This document shows, piece after piece, positions 1-6,283 of a stretch of DNA of 14,736 nucleotides. A program made the translations under genes and the position numbers. This stretch comes from Desulfovibrionaceae bacterium UBA6814. GTDB lineage: Bacteria; Desulfobacterota; Desulfovibrionia; Desulfovibrionales; Desulfovibrionaceae. Location of the stretch: positions 638-15,373 of the forward strand of contig DKEU01000108.1 of the NCBI GenBank assembly GCA_002452635.1, written 5' to 3'. Each line of letters opens with the position of its first letter. The stretch's first letter is position 1. A model generated the notes under the pieces. That model searched no databases. It worked only from the letters and a program-made list of their open reading frames with translations, and had not been told where the DNA came from.

Positions 1-207
1 CAGGGTGCGGTAGACCGTATCCAGGGAAATGGCCGAGAGCCGCTCATGCACACCCTTGTAGACGGCCTCCGCATCCGGGTGCTCCTGGCTCTGGGCGATC
101 TCCCGGAATATCTCCATGCGCTGCGGGGTCAGCCTGGCCCCGGCCTCCTGGCAGGCCCGGGTGAAGGCCTGCATCCGCCGCTCGACCTCTTTTTTCTGCA
201 ATTCCAT
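1..207 (-). CDS. Fur/PerR-family transcriptional repressor, N-terminal part (cut by the window edge)
   Basis: The first 69 residues are visible and the frame runs off the left edge. They match the winged-helix half of Fur-family metalloregulators: a helical lead-in, then RLTPQRMEIF (residues 25-34), a HPDAE segment (43-47) and the recognition region ISLDTVYRTL (60-69). In this family the protein binds DNA as a dimer with a regulatory metal. The metal-binding dimerisation half lies outside the window, so Fur, PerR and Zur cannot be separated with certainty. The HPDAE..Y spacing and the autoregulatory-looking operator make a PerR-type peroxide sensor the best guess. The start is the only ATG before the conserved region. 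It is transcribed divergently from the signalling block. Confidence 0.85.
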   Translation of the reverse strand, partial: MELQKKEVERRMQAFTRACQEAGARLTPQRMEIFREIAQSQEHPDAEAVYKGVHERLSAISLDTVYRTL

Positions 208-224
208 GACCCTTCCTGAAATTG

Positions 225-248
225 ATTCCTTAATAGGAATGGATTCCT
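225..248. promoter_or_regulatory. Probable operator of the Fur/PerR-like gene: nested inverted repeats
   Basis: The sequence reads ATTCCT-TAAT-AGGAAT-GG-ATTCCT. The first two half-sites form a perfect 6-4-6 inverted repeat, and the second and third form another perfect one with a 2-base spacer. The site is AT-rich in a GC-rich setting. It sits about 20 bases upstream of the repressor's start codon and just downstream of its predicted -10 element, where binding would block its own transcription. Dyad operators are normal for Fur-family proteins, but autoregulation here is inferred from position. Confidence 0.6.
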
Positions 249-255
249 ATTTTAG

Positions 256-284
256 ACTATCCACTACTCCGCGCCCCACGTCAA
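256..284 (-). promoter_or_regulatory. Predicted sigma70-type promoter of the Fur/PerR-like gene
   Basis: Read on the minus strand there is a -35 element TTGACG (284-279, 5 of 6 consensus), a 17-base spacer and a -10 element GATAGT (261-256, 4 of 6). Transcription would begin around 249, at the edge of the ATTCCT/AGGAAT operator. Spacing and placement support it; there is no experimental evidence. Confidence 0.5.
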
Positions 285-372
285 GCGAAAAACGCAGTGG
301 GAGCCACCCGCCTGCGCAGGGGTATTCCTGGGGCGGCAAGCGCCCCAATCCCCACCAGGCTGCTGGACATCC

Positions 373-402
373 TTGCCAGGCTGGTGTACCCGGGGCGAGA
401 AT
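373..402 (+). promoter_or_regulatory. Weak candidate promoter for the REC-GAF-HD-GYP gene
   Basis: TTGCCA (373-378) and GAGAAT (397-402) are separated by 18 bases and lie about 40 bases before the start codon. The -10 match is poor. The same gap also holds a 7-bp stem at 329-347 (TGGGGCG, 5-base loop, CGCCCCA) and a direct repeat CCAGGCTG at 355-362 and 376-383. Either could be regulatory, but nothing identifies a factor. Confidence 0.2.
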
Positions 403-442
403 CTAGAGGTTTTCTAAACTTTATCTGCGCGAGGGGTTCCCC

Positions 443-1939
443 ATGGACCAGGCCGCGACCCAGCCGGACCGCCAGGGCGGACGGCTGCTGGTGGTGGACG
501 ACGAGCCCGAGCTGGCCGCGGTGCTCTGCGAGACCCTGGCCGGCCTGGGGCACGCGGTGCGCCGGGCGGGCGACGGGGCCGAGGCCCTGCGCATCCTGGC
601 CCAGGAGCCGGCCCAGGTGGTCATCTCCGACCTGCGCATGCCCCGCATGGGCGGCATGGAGCTTCTGGAGGCGGCCTCCGGCCGCGGCCTGGACGCGGAC
701 TTCATCTTCCTCACCGGGTACGGCACCGTGGAGAACGCGGTGGAGTGCATGCGCCTGGGCGCGGCCGACTACCTGCTCAAGCCCTTCAAGCTGGACGCCC
801 TGGCCCGGGCCGTGGACAAGGTGCTGGGCGAGCGGGAGGTGCGCCTGGAGCGCCGCCGCGCCGTCATGCCCGCGTCCGGTCCCGCACCTCGGCCGGCCGG
901 CCCGGCCGAGGACCCGCAGGTGCTGCTGCGCTCCTTCCTGGTCCAGGTGCGGGAGCTGTTCACGCCCCAGGGCATGGCGCTCTTCATTTACAACGGCGCG
1001 CACAACGGCGCCGGCAACGGCGCCGGGCGGCGCACGGTGCACGGCAAGGCCCTGGCCGCCGACCCCGCGGCCCAGGACTGGCTGGCCGCCCTGGGCGCGC
1101 GCCTGGCCGCCGAAGGCCGGCCCAAGCTCCTGGAGCCGCGCCTCACCGCCGCGGCCCGGGGCGTGCCCGAGTCCCTGCGCGGGACCTGGATCATGGCCGC
1201 CCCGGTCGGCAACGACGCGGGCGGCGGCCCGGGCGGAGCCCTGACCGCCCTGGTCCGCGCCCCCTCCGGCCCGGCCTGGACCGGCCAGGACCTGCGCATG
1301 CTCGCCGCCCTGGCCGGGCACGCGGCCCAGTCCCTGGAGGGCCTGCGCGCCTGCCGCCGGCTCCGCGACCTGAACATGGAGGTGGTGCTCTCCCACGTGC
1401 GCGCGGTGGAGGCCAAGGACACCTACACCTGCGGCCATTCCGAGCGGGTGGCCCAGTACGCCGTGCGCCTGGGCCGGCGCCTGGGCCTGGCCGAGGCCGA
1501 CCAGGAGACCCTGCGCGCGGCCGGCTACCTGCACGACGTGGGCAAGATCGGGGTGCCGGACAAGGTGCTGGCCAAGCCCGGCCGGCTCACCGAGGTGGAG
1601 ATGGGCATCATGCGCCGCCACCCGGCCCTGGGCCGGGAGATCCTGGGCCGGGTCACCACCCTGGCCCCGGCCCTGCCCGCCATCGAGCACCACCACGAGC
1701 GCTGGGACGGCCGGGGCTACCCCGCCGGCCTGGCCCAGGAGGACATCCCCTATCTGGCGCGCATCGTGAGCGTGGTGGACGCCTACGAGGCCATCACCTC
1801 GGAGCGGGCCTACCAGCCCGCGCGCAGCGACGCCGACGCCCGCCGCATCCTGGCCCGCGGCGCGGGGAGCCAGTGGGACCCCGAGGTGACCGCCGCCTGG
1901 CTGGCCCTGCTGGAGGCCCAAGGCCCCCCGGCCCCCTGA
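443..1939 (+). CDS. Response regulator REC-GAF-HD-GYP, predicted c-di-GMP phosphodiesterase
   Basis: A cytoplasmic protein of 498 aa. The receiver (about 13-130) has the acidic pair D19/D20, phospho-acceptor D63 in ISDLRMP, T91 and K113. The middle (about 158-300) resembles a GAF domain, ending in the typical LRMLAALAGHAAQSLEGLR helix; its ligand is unknown. The C-terminal HD-GYP domain (about 310-490) carries HSE (332-334), HDVGKIGVPD (364-373) with the HD pair H364-D365, HHHE (416-419) and WDGRGYP (421-427). The metal ligands and GYP motif of an active enzyme therefore appear present. The family hydrolyses cyclic di-GMP to pGpG/GMP, and some members cut cGAMP. The start is set by GAGGGG (431-436), six bases before the ATG. 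No kinase is fused; the next gene is a histidine kinase and a plausible partner. An in-frame NGA repeat lies in the GAF region. Confidence 0.93.
   Translation: MDQAATQPDRQGGRLLVVDDEPELAAVLCETLAGLGHAVRRAGDGAEALRILAQEPAQVVISDLRMPRMGGMELLEAASGRGLDADFIFLTGYGTVENAVECMRLGAADYLLKPFKLDALARAVDKVLGEREVRLERRRAVMPASGPAPRPAGPAEDPQVLLRSFLVQVRELFTPQGMALFIYNGAHNGAGNGAGRRTVHGKALAADPAAQDWLAALGARLAAEGRPKLLEPRLTAAARGVPESLRGTWIMAAPVGNDAGGGPGGALTALVRAPSGPAWTGQDLRMLAALAGHAAQSLEGLRACRRLRDLNMEVVLSHVRAVEAKDTYTCGHSERVAQYAVRLGRRLGLAEADQETLRAAGYLHDVGKIGVPDKVLAKPGRLTEVEMGIMRRHPALGREILGRVTTLAPALPAIEHHHERWDGRGYPAGLAQEDIPYLARIVSVVDAYEAITSERAYQPARSDADARRILARGAGSQWDPEVTAAWLALLEAQGPPAP
992..1023 (+). repeat. In-frame 12-base tandem repeat inside the GAF region
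   Basis: AACGGCGC recurs at 992, 1004 and 1016, exactly 12 bases apart. It encodes N-G-A-H / N-G-A-G / N-G-A-G at residues 184-195 of the REC-GAF-HD-GYP protein. It looks like replication-slippage expansion in a surface loop between two GAF strands. The repeat keeps the frame, so the gene is intact. Confidence 0.7.
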
Positions 1940-1954
1940 GTCGTTCTGCGCAAC

Positions 1955-2072
1955 GTCCCCAGTCGCGCATGCGCGCCAGGAGGACGCGCCGGATGCGAAG
2001 CATCCGTAAGCAGAGGAAAAACCACGCGTTTTCCTCTGCGCCTCAGTCGGAAATGCAGGACGCATTTCCGAC
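1955..2072. repeat. Cluster of four inverted repeats (hairpins) after the first HD-GYP gene
   Basis: The elements follow one another. An imperfect dyad at 1955-1985 is centred on the 10-base palindrome GCGCATGCGC (1965-1974). A perfect 7-bp stem CGGATGC with loop GAA lies at 1990-2006. A perfect 11-bp stem GCAGAGGAAAA with an 8-base loop lies at 2010-2039. A perfect 11-bp stem GTCGGAAATGC with a 5-base loop lies at 2046-2072. Together they fill most of the gap between the two genes. None is followed by a T-run, so they are not textbook terminators. They could be mRNA stabilisers or attenuators, or REP-like elements. Further on, 2079-2084 (TATAGA) could be a -10 box for the next gene but has no good -35. 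Confidence 0.65.
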
Positions 2073-2183
2073 GCCATGTATAGATAGAACACTTGCCGGT
2101 TCATCGGAAACTGGCGTAGGGTGTGGCCGCGGAACCCGGCCTGCCGCGCCGTCCGCGGCATGCCCCGGGCCGCCGAGGCCCGC

Positions 2184-4364
2184 GTGAAGATCAAGCCCAA
2201 ACTCGCCCTCTCCTTCTTGCTCCTCTGCCTGGCACCCCTGGCGGTGTCCGGCTTCGTGTCCTCCACCATGGCCGAGCGCGCCCTGACCGAGCAGGTGCTG
2301 CTCCAGCTCGAATCCGTGGCCACCATCCAGAAGAGCCGGCTGGAGGCCATCTTCCAGCAGAACCACGAGCGGCTGCGGCTCATCTCCACCCGCACCCAGC
2401 TGCGGCGCAGCCTGGCCGCCTTCCTGGAGTTCCGCAGCCCGGCCCTGCGCGACAGCATGAACACCATCCTGGCGGACAGCCTCACCGCGGTGGCCGGGTT
2501 CAAGGAGATCACGGTGCTGGACCCCGACGGCCGGGCCGTGGCCGGCACCAAGCCCACCCACCTGGACCGGGAGCACGCCGGGGCCCCGCACTTCGAGCGC
2601 GGCCGGCAGGGCCCCTGCGTGGACCTCTTCTTCCTGGACGAGTCGGGCCGATTGCGCTGCCGGCTCTCCGGGCCGCTCTTCTGGAACAGCCGCATGATCG
2701 GGGTGGTGCTCATCGACACCGCGGCCGAGAACGTCACCGCCCTGGCCACCGACTACTCCGGCCTGGGCCGCACCGGCGAGACCCTCATCGCCCGCCGCGG
2801 GCCGGCCCGGGAGGTGTCCTACATCGCGCCCCTGCGCTTCGACCCCGAGGCGGCCCTGCGCCGCCCGGTGGGGCTGGAGTCCAATGACCTGTCCATGGCC
2901 CAGGCCCTGGCCGGCCGCGAGATGCTCATCCCGGACGGGCTGGACTACCGCGGCCGCCGGGTGCTGGCCGCCACCCGCTACCTGCCCGCCTACGACCTGG
3001 GCCTGGTGGTCAAGCTGGACCGGGACGAGGCCTTTGCGCCCATGGTGGAGCTGCGCCACACCCTCATGCTGGTCACCGGCCTGTCCGCCATGCTGGTCTT
3101 CACCCTGTCCATCCCGGTGGGCCGCACCCTGACCCGGCCCATCCTGGACCTGGCCGAGGTGGCCCGCCGGGTCTCGGGCGGGGACTTCACCCAGCGCGCC
3201 ATAGAGTTGGGCGAGGACGAGCTGGGCGACCTGGCCCGGGGCTTCAACCACATGACCGCCAAGCTCACCGAGGACATCGAGCGCCGCCGCCGGGCCGAGG
3301 AGCAGTTGCGCTCCCGCACGGACCTGCTGCAGGGCATCATCGACAACTCCTTCTCCGCCATCTTCGTCAAGGACGTGGACCAGCGCTTCATCATGGTGAA
3401 CCGGGTGTTCGAGCACATGTGCGGCAAGGCCAAGGACGAGATCCTGGGCCGCACCACCGCCGACGTGTTCCCCGTGGAGCAGGCCACGGAAACCACGGAG
3501 CACGACCGCCAGGTCCTGGAGACCGGGGCCGCGCTGCAGCACGAGCGCACCTACGCCCTGGCCGGGGGCAGCCGCACCTACATCGCCACCAAGTTCCCGC
3601 TCTACACCGTCCGGGGCGATCCCTACGCCCTGTGCGGCATCTACACCGACATCAGCGAGATCAAGCGGGCCGCGGCCATGCGCGAGGAGGTGGAGCGCAT
3701 GATCCGGCACGACCTGAAGAGCCCGCTCATGGCCATCGCCGGCCTGCCCGCGGTGATGAAGGACGAGGCCAACATCACCGAACGGCAGCGGGAGATGCTC
3801 GCCGCCATCGAGGAGGCCGGCCGGCGCATGCTGGAGATCATCGGCCTGTCCCAGGACCTCTACCGCATGGAGACCGGCACCTTCCGCCTGGACCCCCATG
3901 CCGTGGACCTCCTGGCCGTGGCCCGGCGGGCGCTGGCCGACGGGTCCTGGCTGGCCGAGCGCCGCCGCCTGGACGTGCGCCTGGCCCTGAACGGCCGGGC
4001 GGCCGAGGCCCACGACACGGTGCGGGTGCCCGGCCGGGAGCCCCTGCTCTACACCATGCTCGGCAACCTGGTGGGCAACGCCCTGGAGGCCGCGCCCGAG
4101 GGCACGGCCGTGGAGCTGCGCCTGGAGACCGAGGCCGGGGGGGTCAGCCTGGCGGTGCGCAACGCCGGGGTCGTGCCCCGGGAGATCCGCTCCCGGTTCT
4201 TCGAGAAATACGTGTCCGCGGGCAAGAAGTCCGGCACCGGCATCGGCACCTACAACGCCAAGCTCATCGCCGAGGCGCACGGCGGCTCCATCGCCATGCG
4301 CACCTCGGACGAGGAGGGCACCGAGGTGTCGGTCCGCCTGCCCCGCCTGGCGGAATCCGCCTGA
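2184..4364 (+). CDS. Membrane histidine kinase: extracytoplasmic sensor-HAMP-PAS-HisKA-HATPase
   Basis: A protein of 726 aa from the chosen GTG. A hydrophobic helix (about 8-26) and a second one (about 293-312) flank an extracytoplasmic dCache-like sensor (about 29-285). HAMP (314-366), PAS (379-494), the dimerisation helix with phospho-acceptor H509 in RHDLKSPL, and the ATPase domain follow. The ATPase has N632 in the N box and GTGIGTY (684-690), and its G1 box reads N-A-G (N660) where many kinases have D-x-G. The same HK subtype recurs in the REC-kinase gene downstream. GTG 2184 is preferred because GAGG lies 6 bases upstream and it begins directly at the signal anchor. In-frame ATG 2160 and GTG 2121 would add a poorly hydrophobic, Arg/Pro-rich lead. 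No receiver is fused; the HD-GYP regulators on either side are the likely targets. Confidence 0.9.
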   Translation: MKIKPKLALSFLLLCLAPLAVSGFVSSTMAERALTEQVLLQLESVATIQKSRLEAIFQQNHERLRLISTRTQLRRSLAAFLEFRSPALRDSMNTILADSLTAVAGFKEITVLDPDGRAVAGTKPTHLDREHAGAPHFERGRQGPCVDLFFLDESGRLRCRLSGPLFWNSRMIGVVLIDTAAENVTALATDYSGLGRTGETLIARRGPAREVSYIAPLRFDPEAALRRPVGLESNDLSMAQALAGREMLIPDGLDYRGRRVLAATRYLPAYDLGLVVKLDRDEAFAPMVELRHTLMLVTGLSAMLVFTLSIPVGRTLTRPILDLAEVARRVSGGDFTQRAIELGEDELGDLARGFNHMTAKLTEDIERRRRAEEQLRSRTDLLQGIIDNSFSAIFVKDVDQRFIMVNRVFEHMCGKAKDEILGRTTADVFPVEQATETTEHDRQVLETGAALQHERTYALAGGSRTYIATKFPLYTVRGDPYALCGIYTDISEIKRAAAMREEVERMIRHDLKSPLMAIAGLPAVMKDEANITERQREMLAAIEEAGRRMLEIIGLSQDLYRMETGTFRLDPHAVDLLAVARRALADGSWLAERRRLDVRLALNGRAAEAHDTVRVPGREPLLYTMLGNLVGNALEAAPEGTAVELRLETEAGGVSLAVRNAGVVPREIRSRFFEKYVSAGKKSGTGIGTYNAKLIAEAHGGSIAMRTSDEEGTEVSVRLPRLAESA

Positions 4365-4457
4365 CCCCGCCCCTGACCGCCAGGCAACATCCTAGAAGTC
4401 AAAGGAAACTTTCTTTAATTCGGCAGACCGGCATTGCCTTGGCCGGAAAAACATCAT

Positions 4458-5822
4458 ATGCCGTTCTCCATGTCTGCCCCGCGCATACTGGTCGTGGACG
4501 ACAGCATCGTCATCCGCAAGGCCCTTACCAAGCAGCTCGAGGCCATCGGCGCCCAGGTCACCCAGGCCAAGGACGGCGCCGAGGGACTGGAGACCGCGCG
4601 CGGGACGCGGTTCGATCTCATCATCTCCGACGTGGACATGCCCCGCATGATCGGGCTGGACATGTGCGAGCGGCTCAAGACCGACCCCGCCACCCGCTCG
4701 GTCCCCATCATCATCCTGTCCTCCCGCGACTCCGAGGAGGACATCGAGCGCGGCTTCAAGGTGGGCGCGGACTCCTACCTGTCCAAGAGCGTGGGCAAGG
4801 ACGAGTTCCGGGAGCGGGTGCAGCAGTTCCTGCGCCAGGTGGACTTCATCCGGGAGCGGCTGGTGCTGGTGGCCGACGACTCGGACTACATCCGCGAGCA
4901 CCTGGCCCAGGGCCTGGGGGACGTGGGCTTCCAGGTGATCGAGGCCAGGGACGGCCGCGAGGCCCTGGACGCCCTGGCCGAGGACCGCAAGCCCGACCTG
5001 GTGGTCTGCGACATGAACATGCCCGGGGTGGACGGCCTGGCCGTGCTCCAGGCCATGCAGATGAACCCGGACCTGCGGCACATCCCCTACGTGGCCATGA
5101 GCTCCGAGGACTCCCGCGCGGCCATGCGCCGGCTGTTGCAGCACGGGGCCGCGGCTTTCATGGTCAAGCCCTTCAACGTGGAGCAGTTGGTCATCACCGC
5201 CGAGAAGCTGCTCTCGGACCAGTTCACCATCCTCCTGGCCGAGAAGGAGCGCCTCAAGACCGAGCGCTCCCTGATGCTCTCCAGCATCACCAGCCTGATC
5301 CAGGCGCTGGAGGCGCGCGACCTCTACACCCGCGGCCACTCCGAGGCCGTGGCCGAGATCGCGGTGGGCATGGGCGCGGCCATGGGCCTGGACCCGGTGG
5401 AGTTGGAGAAACTGGAGATCGCGGCCCGGCTGCACGACCTGGGCAAGATCGGCATCCCGGACAACGTGCTGCTCAAACCGGGCCGGCTCACGGACGACGA
5501 GTACACCATCATCAAGACCCACCCCACCATCGGCGCCGAGATCCTGGCCCCCATCCCCAGCATGGCGGACCTCATCCCCGCGGTGAAGTTCCACCACGAG
5601 AAGATGGACGGCACCGGCTACCCCGACGGCCTCAAGGGCGACCAGATCCCCCTGTGGGCGCGCATGATCGCGGTGGGCGACGTGTTCCACGCGCTGACCA
5701 GCAACCGCCCCTACCGCGAGCCCATGGCCGAGGAGAAGGTCCTCCAGATCATCGAGGACGCCCGCTTCACCCACCTCTGCCCGGACTGCGTCAGCGTCTT
5801 CTTCAAGATGATGGGCGTGTAG
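4458..5822 (+). CDS. Dual-receiver response regulator REC-REC-HD-GYP, predicted c-di-GMP phosphodiesterase
   Basis: A soluble protein of 454 aa. Receiver 1 (about 9-127) has D13/D14 (in LVVDDS), phospho-acceptor D58 (ISDVDMP) and K110, but K110 is followed by Ser rather than the usual Pro. Receiver 2 (about 135-252) has D140/D141, D185 (CDMNMPG), S215/S216 and K237-P238, and looks fully competent. A helical linker (about 253-275) leads to HD-GYP with GHSE (293-296), HDLGKIGIPD (326-335), HHE (379-381) and MDGTGYP (383-389). The catalytic ligands are therefore kept, with Met in place of the frequent Trp before DG. The start ATG 4458 fits the family N-terminus; ATG 4470 is a close alternative, and neither has a strong Shine-Dalgarno. 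It lies 93 bases after the histidine kinase gene, probably in one transcription unit, and two receivers would allow two phosphate inputs. Confidence 0.92.
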   Translation: MPFSMSAPRILVVDDSIVIRKALTKQLEAIGAQVTQAKDGAEGLETARGTRFDLIISDVDMPRMIGLDMCERLKTDPATRSVPIIILSSRDSEEDIERGFKVGADSYLSKSVGKDEFRERVQQFLRQVDFIRERLVLVADDSDYIREHLAQGLGDVGFQVIEARDGREALDALAEDRKPDLVVCDMNMPGVDGLAVLQAMQMNPDLRHIPYVAMSSEDSRAAMRRLLQHGAAAFMVKPFNVEQLVITAEKLLSDQFTILLAEKERLKTERSLMLSSITSLIQALEARDLYTRGHSEAVAEIAVGMGAAMGLDPVELEKLEIAARLHDLGKIGIPDNVLLKPGRLTDDEYTIIKTHPTIGAEILAPIPSMADLIPAVKFHHEKMDGTGYPDGLKGDQIPLWARMIAVGDVFHALTSNRPYREPMAEEKVLQIIEDARFTHLCPDCVSVFFKMMGV

Positions 5823-5825
5823 CGC

Positions 5826-5929
5826 CCGCGGCCTCGCCGCGGCGGCGCGGCGCGCGCATCATACCAAGTTGCGAGCAAAACCCCTCCTGGGTTGTGCTCG
5901 CCTCGGCCAGGCGAAAACGCGGTTTCGCC
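5826..5929. repeat. Cluster of three inverted repeats after the second HD-GYP gene
   Basis: A 7-bp stem CCGCGGC with 3-base loop lies at 5826-5842. A 13-bp stem starting GCGAGCAAAACCC, with one mismatch and a 5-base loop, lies at 5871-5901. A 7-bp stem GGCGAAA with 6-base loop lies at 5910-5929. The layout (short triloop stem, then two stems with A/T-rich inner parts) echoes the cluster at 1955-2072, although the sequences differ. No T-run follows any stem. They may end or protect the upstream transcript, since a separate promoter lies 80 bases further on. Confidence 0.6.
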
Positions 5930-6011
5930 CGGCGGGCAAGGTCACACCACGCAATAACCCTGCAGATTCCTTGGACTGCATTTATATTTATCGCAAAATA
6001 TGTCGTGAGCC

Positions 6012-6042
6012 TTGACACGCCGCGGTGCTTTTGTGCTACTAT
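6012..6042 (+). promoter_or_regulatory. Predicted promoter of the hybrid kinase operon
   Basis: A perfect -35 TTGACA (6012-6017) is followed after 19 bases by TACTAT (6037-6042), preceded by TG at 6034-6035, which makes an extended -10. The surrounding 5950-6110 stretch is clearly AT-richer than the genes. A small dyad, TACT-n5-AGTA (6037-6049), overlaps the -10 and start point and could be an operator. The long spacer may be offset by the extended -10. Confidence 0.6.
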
Positions 6043-6048
6043 ACAAGT

Positions 6049-6283
6049 AGGCTGGTATTTTGGCCTGAATATACAGGCAAATTACAACACTGTCGAAACC
6101 AAGCAACCCGGAAGAAGAAACAGAGAAGCACGCTTGAGCCGGATGCGCGTGGCCCGTGTCACGGATGCTCCCTTGGACGGCATCGGCTCCCGACGGTCTG
6201 TCGCCAGGCTCACCCCTGCCGGGTTTGACGCATGAGCGTTTGGCCTGTGCCGGCAGCCCTGCTGCTCCGACAAGGCCGCCATC
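6049..6283 (+). other. Long untranslated leader of the hybrid kinase operon
   Basis: If transcription starts near 6049, about 235 bases precede the ATG at 6284. The leader holds a small stem GCCTG-AATATA-CAGGC (6063-6078) and a run of purines (about 6109-6129). A GATGC/GCATC pair can form further on. I looked for a c-di-GMP (GEMM) riboswitch and other common riboswitch cores and did not recognise one. No convincing gene is present: a 30-codon frame at 6143-6235 has no clear ribosome-binding site. Confidence 0.4.

Noticed and set aside
1990..2072. Rho-independent terminator
   Set aside because: The stems are stable, but none is followed by a run of T on either strand, so the cluster is reported as inverted repeats instead.
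1955..2072. CRISPR-like repeat array
   Set aside because: The elements are different hairpins, not copies of one repeat with regular spacers, and no cas gene is present.
2121..2183. Upstream GTG (2121) or ATG (2160) as the start of the membrane kinase
   Set aside because: The added residues are Arg/Pro-rich and precede the signal anchor awkwardly, and neither start has a good Shine-Dalgarno; GTG 2184 has GAGG at the right distance. This is not settled.
281..2749. Very long open frame on the minus strand opposite the first two plus-strand genes
   Set aside because: It is Arg/Gly/Gln-rich low-complexity translation with no domain, and it runs across the hairpin-filled gap. It is the usual antisense shadow of GC-rich codon use; the plus-strand frames hold intact, recognisable domains.
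6143..6235. 30-codon frame in the leader before the hybrid kinase, ending in an ATGA overlap
   Set aside because: No clear ribosome-binding site, no hydrophobic or regulatory-peptide character, and the overlapping ATG at 6232 is in a frame that does not encode the kinase.
6049..6283. c-di-GMP (GEMM) riboswitch in the leader
   Set aside because: Expected because of the HD-GYP context, but the conserved GEMM core could not be found by eye.
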